Shown: positions 62,064 through 64,000 of the stretch, piece after piece
How the letters are laid out: each line of letters begins with the position of its first letter
How positions within the stretch are numbered: the first letter of the stretch is position 1
Origin: Globodera rostochiensis
Lineage: Eukaryota > Nematoda > Chromadorea > Rhabditida > Heteroderidae
NCBI GenBank assembly: GCA_018350325.1
Contig: JAEVLN010000004.1
Span: forward strand, 2,480,001-2,544,000
DNA: 64,000 nucleotides
Reading direction: 5' to 3'
The notes under the pieces: generated by a model
The model's database searches: none
Told to the model about the DNA's origin: nothing
What the model saw: the letters and a program-made list of their open reading frames with translations, nothing else
Made by a program: the position numbers and the translations under genes

Positions 62064-64000
62064 ATGTCCCATCGTAAATTTTCTGCTCCGCGCCACGGGT
62101 CGATGGGTTTTACCCCAAAGAAGCGCGCTAAGCGCCATCGCGGGAAGGTCAAGGCATTCCCGAAGGATGACCCGAGCAAACCCATCCATTTGACTGCATT
62201 CATCGCCTACAAGGCCGGCATGTCGCATATTGTGCGCGACGTGGACAAGCTTGGCTCCAAAGTGCACAAGAAGGAAGTGGTGGAGGCTGTCACCGTTCTT
62301 GAGACTCCGCCCATGGTCATCGTTGGGGTGGTCGGTTACATTGAGACGCCGCGCGGGCCGCGCCCGCTCAAAACCGTTTTTGCGGAGCATTTGAGTGAGG
62401 ACTGTAAGCGACGCTTCTACAAGAATTGGTTTGCCATTCGATAAAAAAATATATAAAATTGGGTGGGAAGTGTCCGTATAAATTGGTTTTGGTTTTGAGC
62501 AAAAAATTTTTACTTTAATGGGGGAGACAAAGCATAGTGTTGTAAATTGCTGTTTCACTTTGTTGTAGCAAAATTTCTCCTTAAAAGGGCCAAAATGCGA
62601 CGAATCAACAGACACTCCGCTGCTTTGACAGTTTTAATTGTCAAAGTATGAGTGTGCGTAAATGATGGAAATTAAATGTCTCTCCACTGTCCGGATAATA
62701 ACGGCATGAGAGACATTGCTTCTTCTCCGACTCAGGTACAAGTGCAAGAAGAAGGCGTTCACAAAGTACGCCAAGAAGTGGCAGGACGAAGCGGGGCAGA
62801 AGTCCATTGATACTGACCTGAACAAGATCAAGAAGTACTGTGCCTACGTGCGAGTCATTGCACATACTCAGGTTTCTGTTTGTTGTTGTCAAGAGGCATA
62901 ACCAAATGAAATTGAATTACTGAGGGATAGGACAAAAAAAAAAAGTGGGTTTTAGTGGCCAATATAGTGATTTGCATTTAAAATTTTATGTAAAAGGATT
63001 ATTTGCTGCTTTTAGATGAAGTTGATGAAGCACCGCAACAAGAAGGCGCACATTATGGAGATTCAAATCAATGGAGGCACCATTGCGGAGAAGGTGGACT
63101 GGGCCCGTGAGCACTTTGAAAAACAGGTGCCCGTGGAGCAAGTCTTTGAGAAGGACGAAATGATCGACTGCATTGGCATCACCAAAGGCAAAGGGTTTAA
63201 AGGAGTGACCAGCCGATGGCACACAAAGAAGTTGCCCCGCAAAACCCACAAGGGTCTTCGCAAGGTTTGAGAATTTAAACAGTTAGAACTTATAAAAGCC
63301 CTTGATTTGAGCGGGTAGACCAATGCTTGCAAGCTGATCAATTTTCATTCAGACTTGAGCTTTTATGGTCTAATTAAAAATTTTGTTGGGAATGAACAAG
63401 TTAATCGTGAAATTGGTCGGCAAAAGGATGGAAGTGCCTGGGGGTGGATAAAGCGTTGTCTGGGTTGTGATCGATATGAATCAAATCTACTGCTGTTGTA
63501 GGTCGCTTGTATCGGTGCCTGGCATCCATCGCGTGTTTCGTTCACGGTCGCTCGCGCTGGCCAAAAGGGTTACCACCATCGGACGGAGGTGAACAAGAAA
63601 ATTTACCGCATTGGGAAGTCATGTCTGGCACCGGACGGCAAGAAGAATGGCACCACCGAGTTGGATGTTACCGATAAGACCATCAACCCGATGGTATGTT
63701 TCATTTCAATTCCCATAAAAATTCCTTTTTCACTTGTCCAACATTTTCAGGGTGGCTTTCCTCATTATGGTCTGGTCAACCAGGACTTCTTGATGATCCG
63801 TGGATGTTGCATTGGCTGTGTAAAGCGTCCAATCACACTGCGCAAGAGTTTGATCTCGCAGACAAAGCGATTCGCCTACGAGAAGATCAACCTGAAGTTC
63901 ATCGACACGAGCTCCAAGTTTGGCCACGGACGCTTCCAGACCAGTGCAGAGAAGAAGACTTTTATGGGCAAACTGAAGAAGGACTTTCTGGCGGAAACGG
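62064..64000 (+). CDS. rpl-3: Large-subunit ribosomal protein L3 (uL3), 3' end off window
   Basis: Core component of the 60S subunit near the peptidyl-transferase centre. Exons 62064-62428, 62736-62871, 63016-63264, 63502-63693 and 63751 onward join in phase. The start is [20 protein letters not shown], followed by [55 protein letters not shown], the conserved [20 protein letters not shown] loop, and [20 protein letters not shown]. The window ends in LKKDFLAET, so only the last few dozen residues are missing. All introns are GT-AG. The long frame antisense to exon 1 is a shadow. Confidence 0.97.

Noticed and set aside
62055..62615. 186-codon minus-strand frame opposite rpl-3 exon 1
   Set aside because: Shadow of a strongly conserved ribosomal protein exon.

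Overview
The window looks like a chromosome piece from a nematode, most likely a tylenchid plant parasite of the cyst-nematode type. That organism assignment is inference. It rests on intron-rich genes with very short introns, families that are nematode-specific or strongly expanded in nematodes (MOLO1-like, serpentine receptor, ShKT, EstA/Lipase_2, KIN-15/16-like receptor kinases, twin C-type lectin), several GC-AG introns, and a set of secreted, repeat-rich, effector-like genes. No bacterial operons, CRISPR arrays or rRNA genes are visible. Most gene models below were built by joining reading frames at splice sites with matching phase. Exon edges should be read as +/- a few bases.

Layout. 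0-3.2 kb: an SLC7-type amino-acid transporter running off the left edge, and a two-exon fragment of a second one. 4.0-4.5 kb: a degenerate Fic-domain fragment. 4.8-6.0 kb: an unknown secreted or anchored protein. 6.2-10.4 kb: a secreted, extremely charged repeat protein ending in two ShKT domains. Several of its exons are a tandemly copied exon-intron unit, and a hAT-like MITE sits at its last 3' splice site. 10.7-17.5 kb: two divergent, nearly identical actin genes around a 2.3 kb spacer. 18.2-19.0 kb: a Gly/Cys-rich secreted gene with a frame break. 19.8-23.1 kb: a full-length SLC7 transporter with a tRNA-Gly and another MITE in its introns. 25.3-26.6 kb: a small Cys-rich single-pass membrane protein.

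27.1-36.8 kb: two paralogous receptor tyrosine kinases flank a GH18 chitinase-like gene whose catalytic Glu is replaced by Asp. The plus-strand kinase carries two minisatellites, one of which multiplies a 5' splice site about 11 times. 36.9-38.9 kb: a secreted EstA/Lipase_2 lipase. 41.1-43.9 kb: a secreted protein of two tandem C-type-lectin units, with a decayed fragment of the same family at 46.1-46.5 kb. 44.5-45.35 kb: a coiled-coil protein. 46.7-47.5 kb: a MOLO1-like secreted protein.

47.8-59.2 kb holds the most distinctive system. Three direct copies of a gene encode a signal peptide, an expandable Gly/Cys array with SV(Q/K)L-type strands and hexaproline linkers, and a basic C-terminus. 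Each copy carries the same promoter, 5'UTR intron and C-rich tract. A fourth, inverted relative lies at 18-19 kb. Between copies 1 and 2 is a secreted DUF4773-like gene with a 43-bp satellite in an intron. 60.1-61.7 kb: a serpentine receptor. 62.1 kb to the right edge: ribosomal protein L3, truncated by the window. Themes are secretion, surface sensing and carbohydrate or lipid handling, with housekeeping actin and rpl-3 genes in between, and constant reshaping by tandem repeats, gene duplication and small hAT-type elements.
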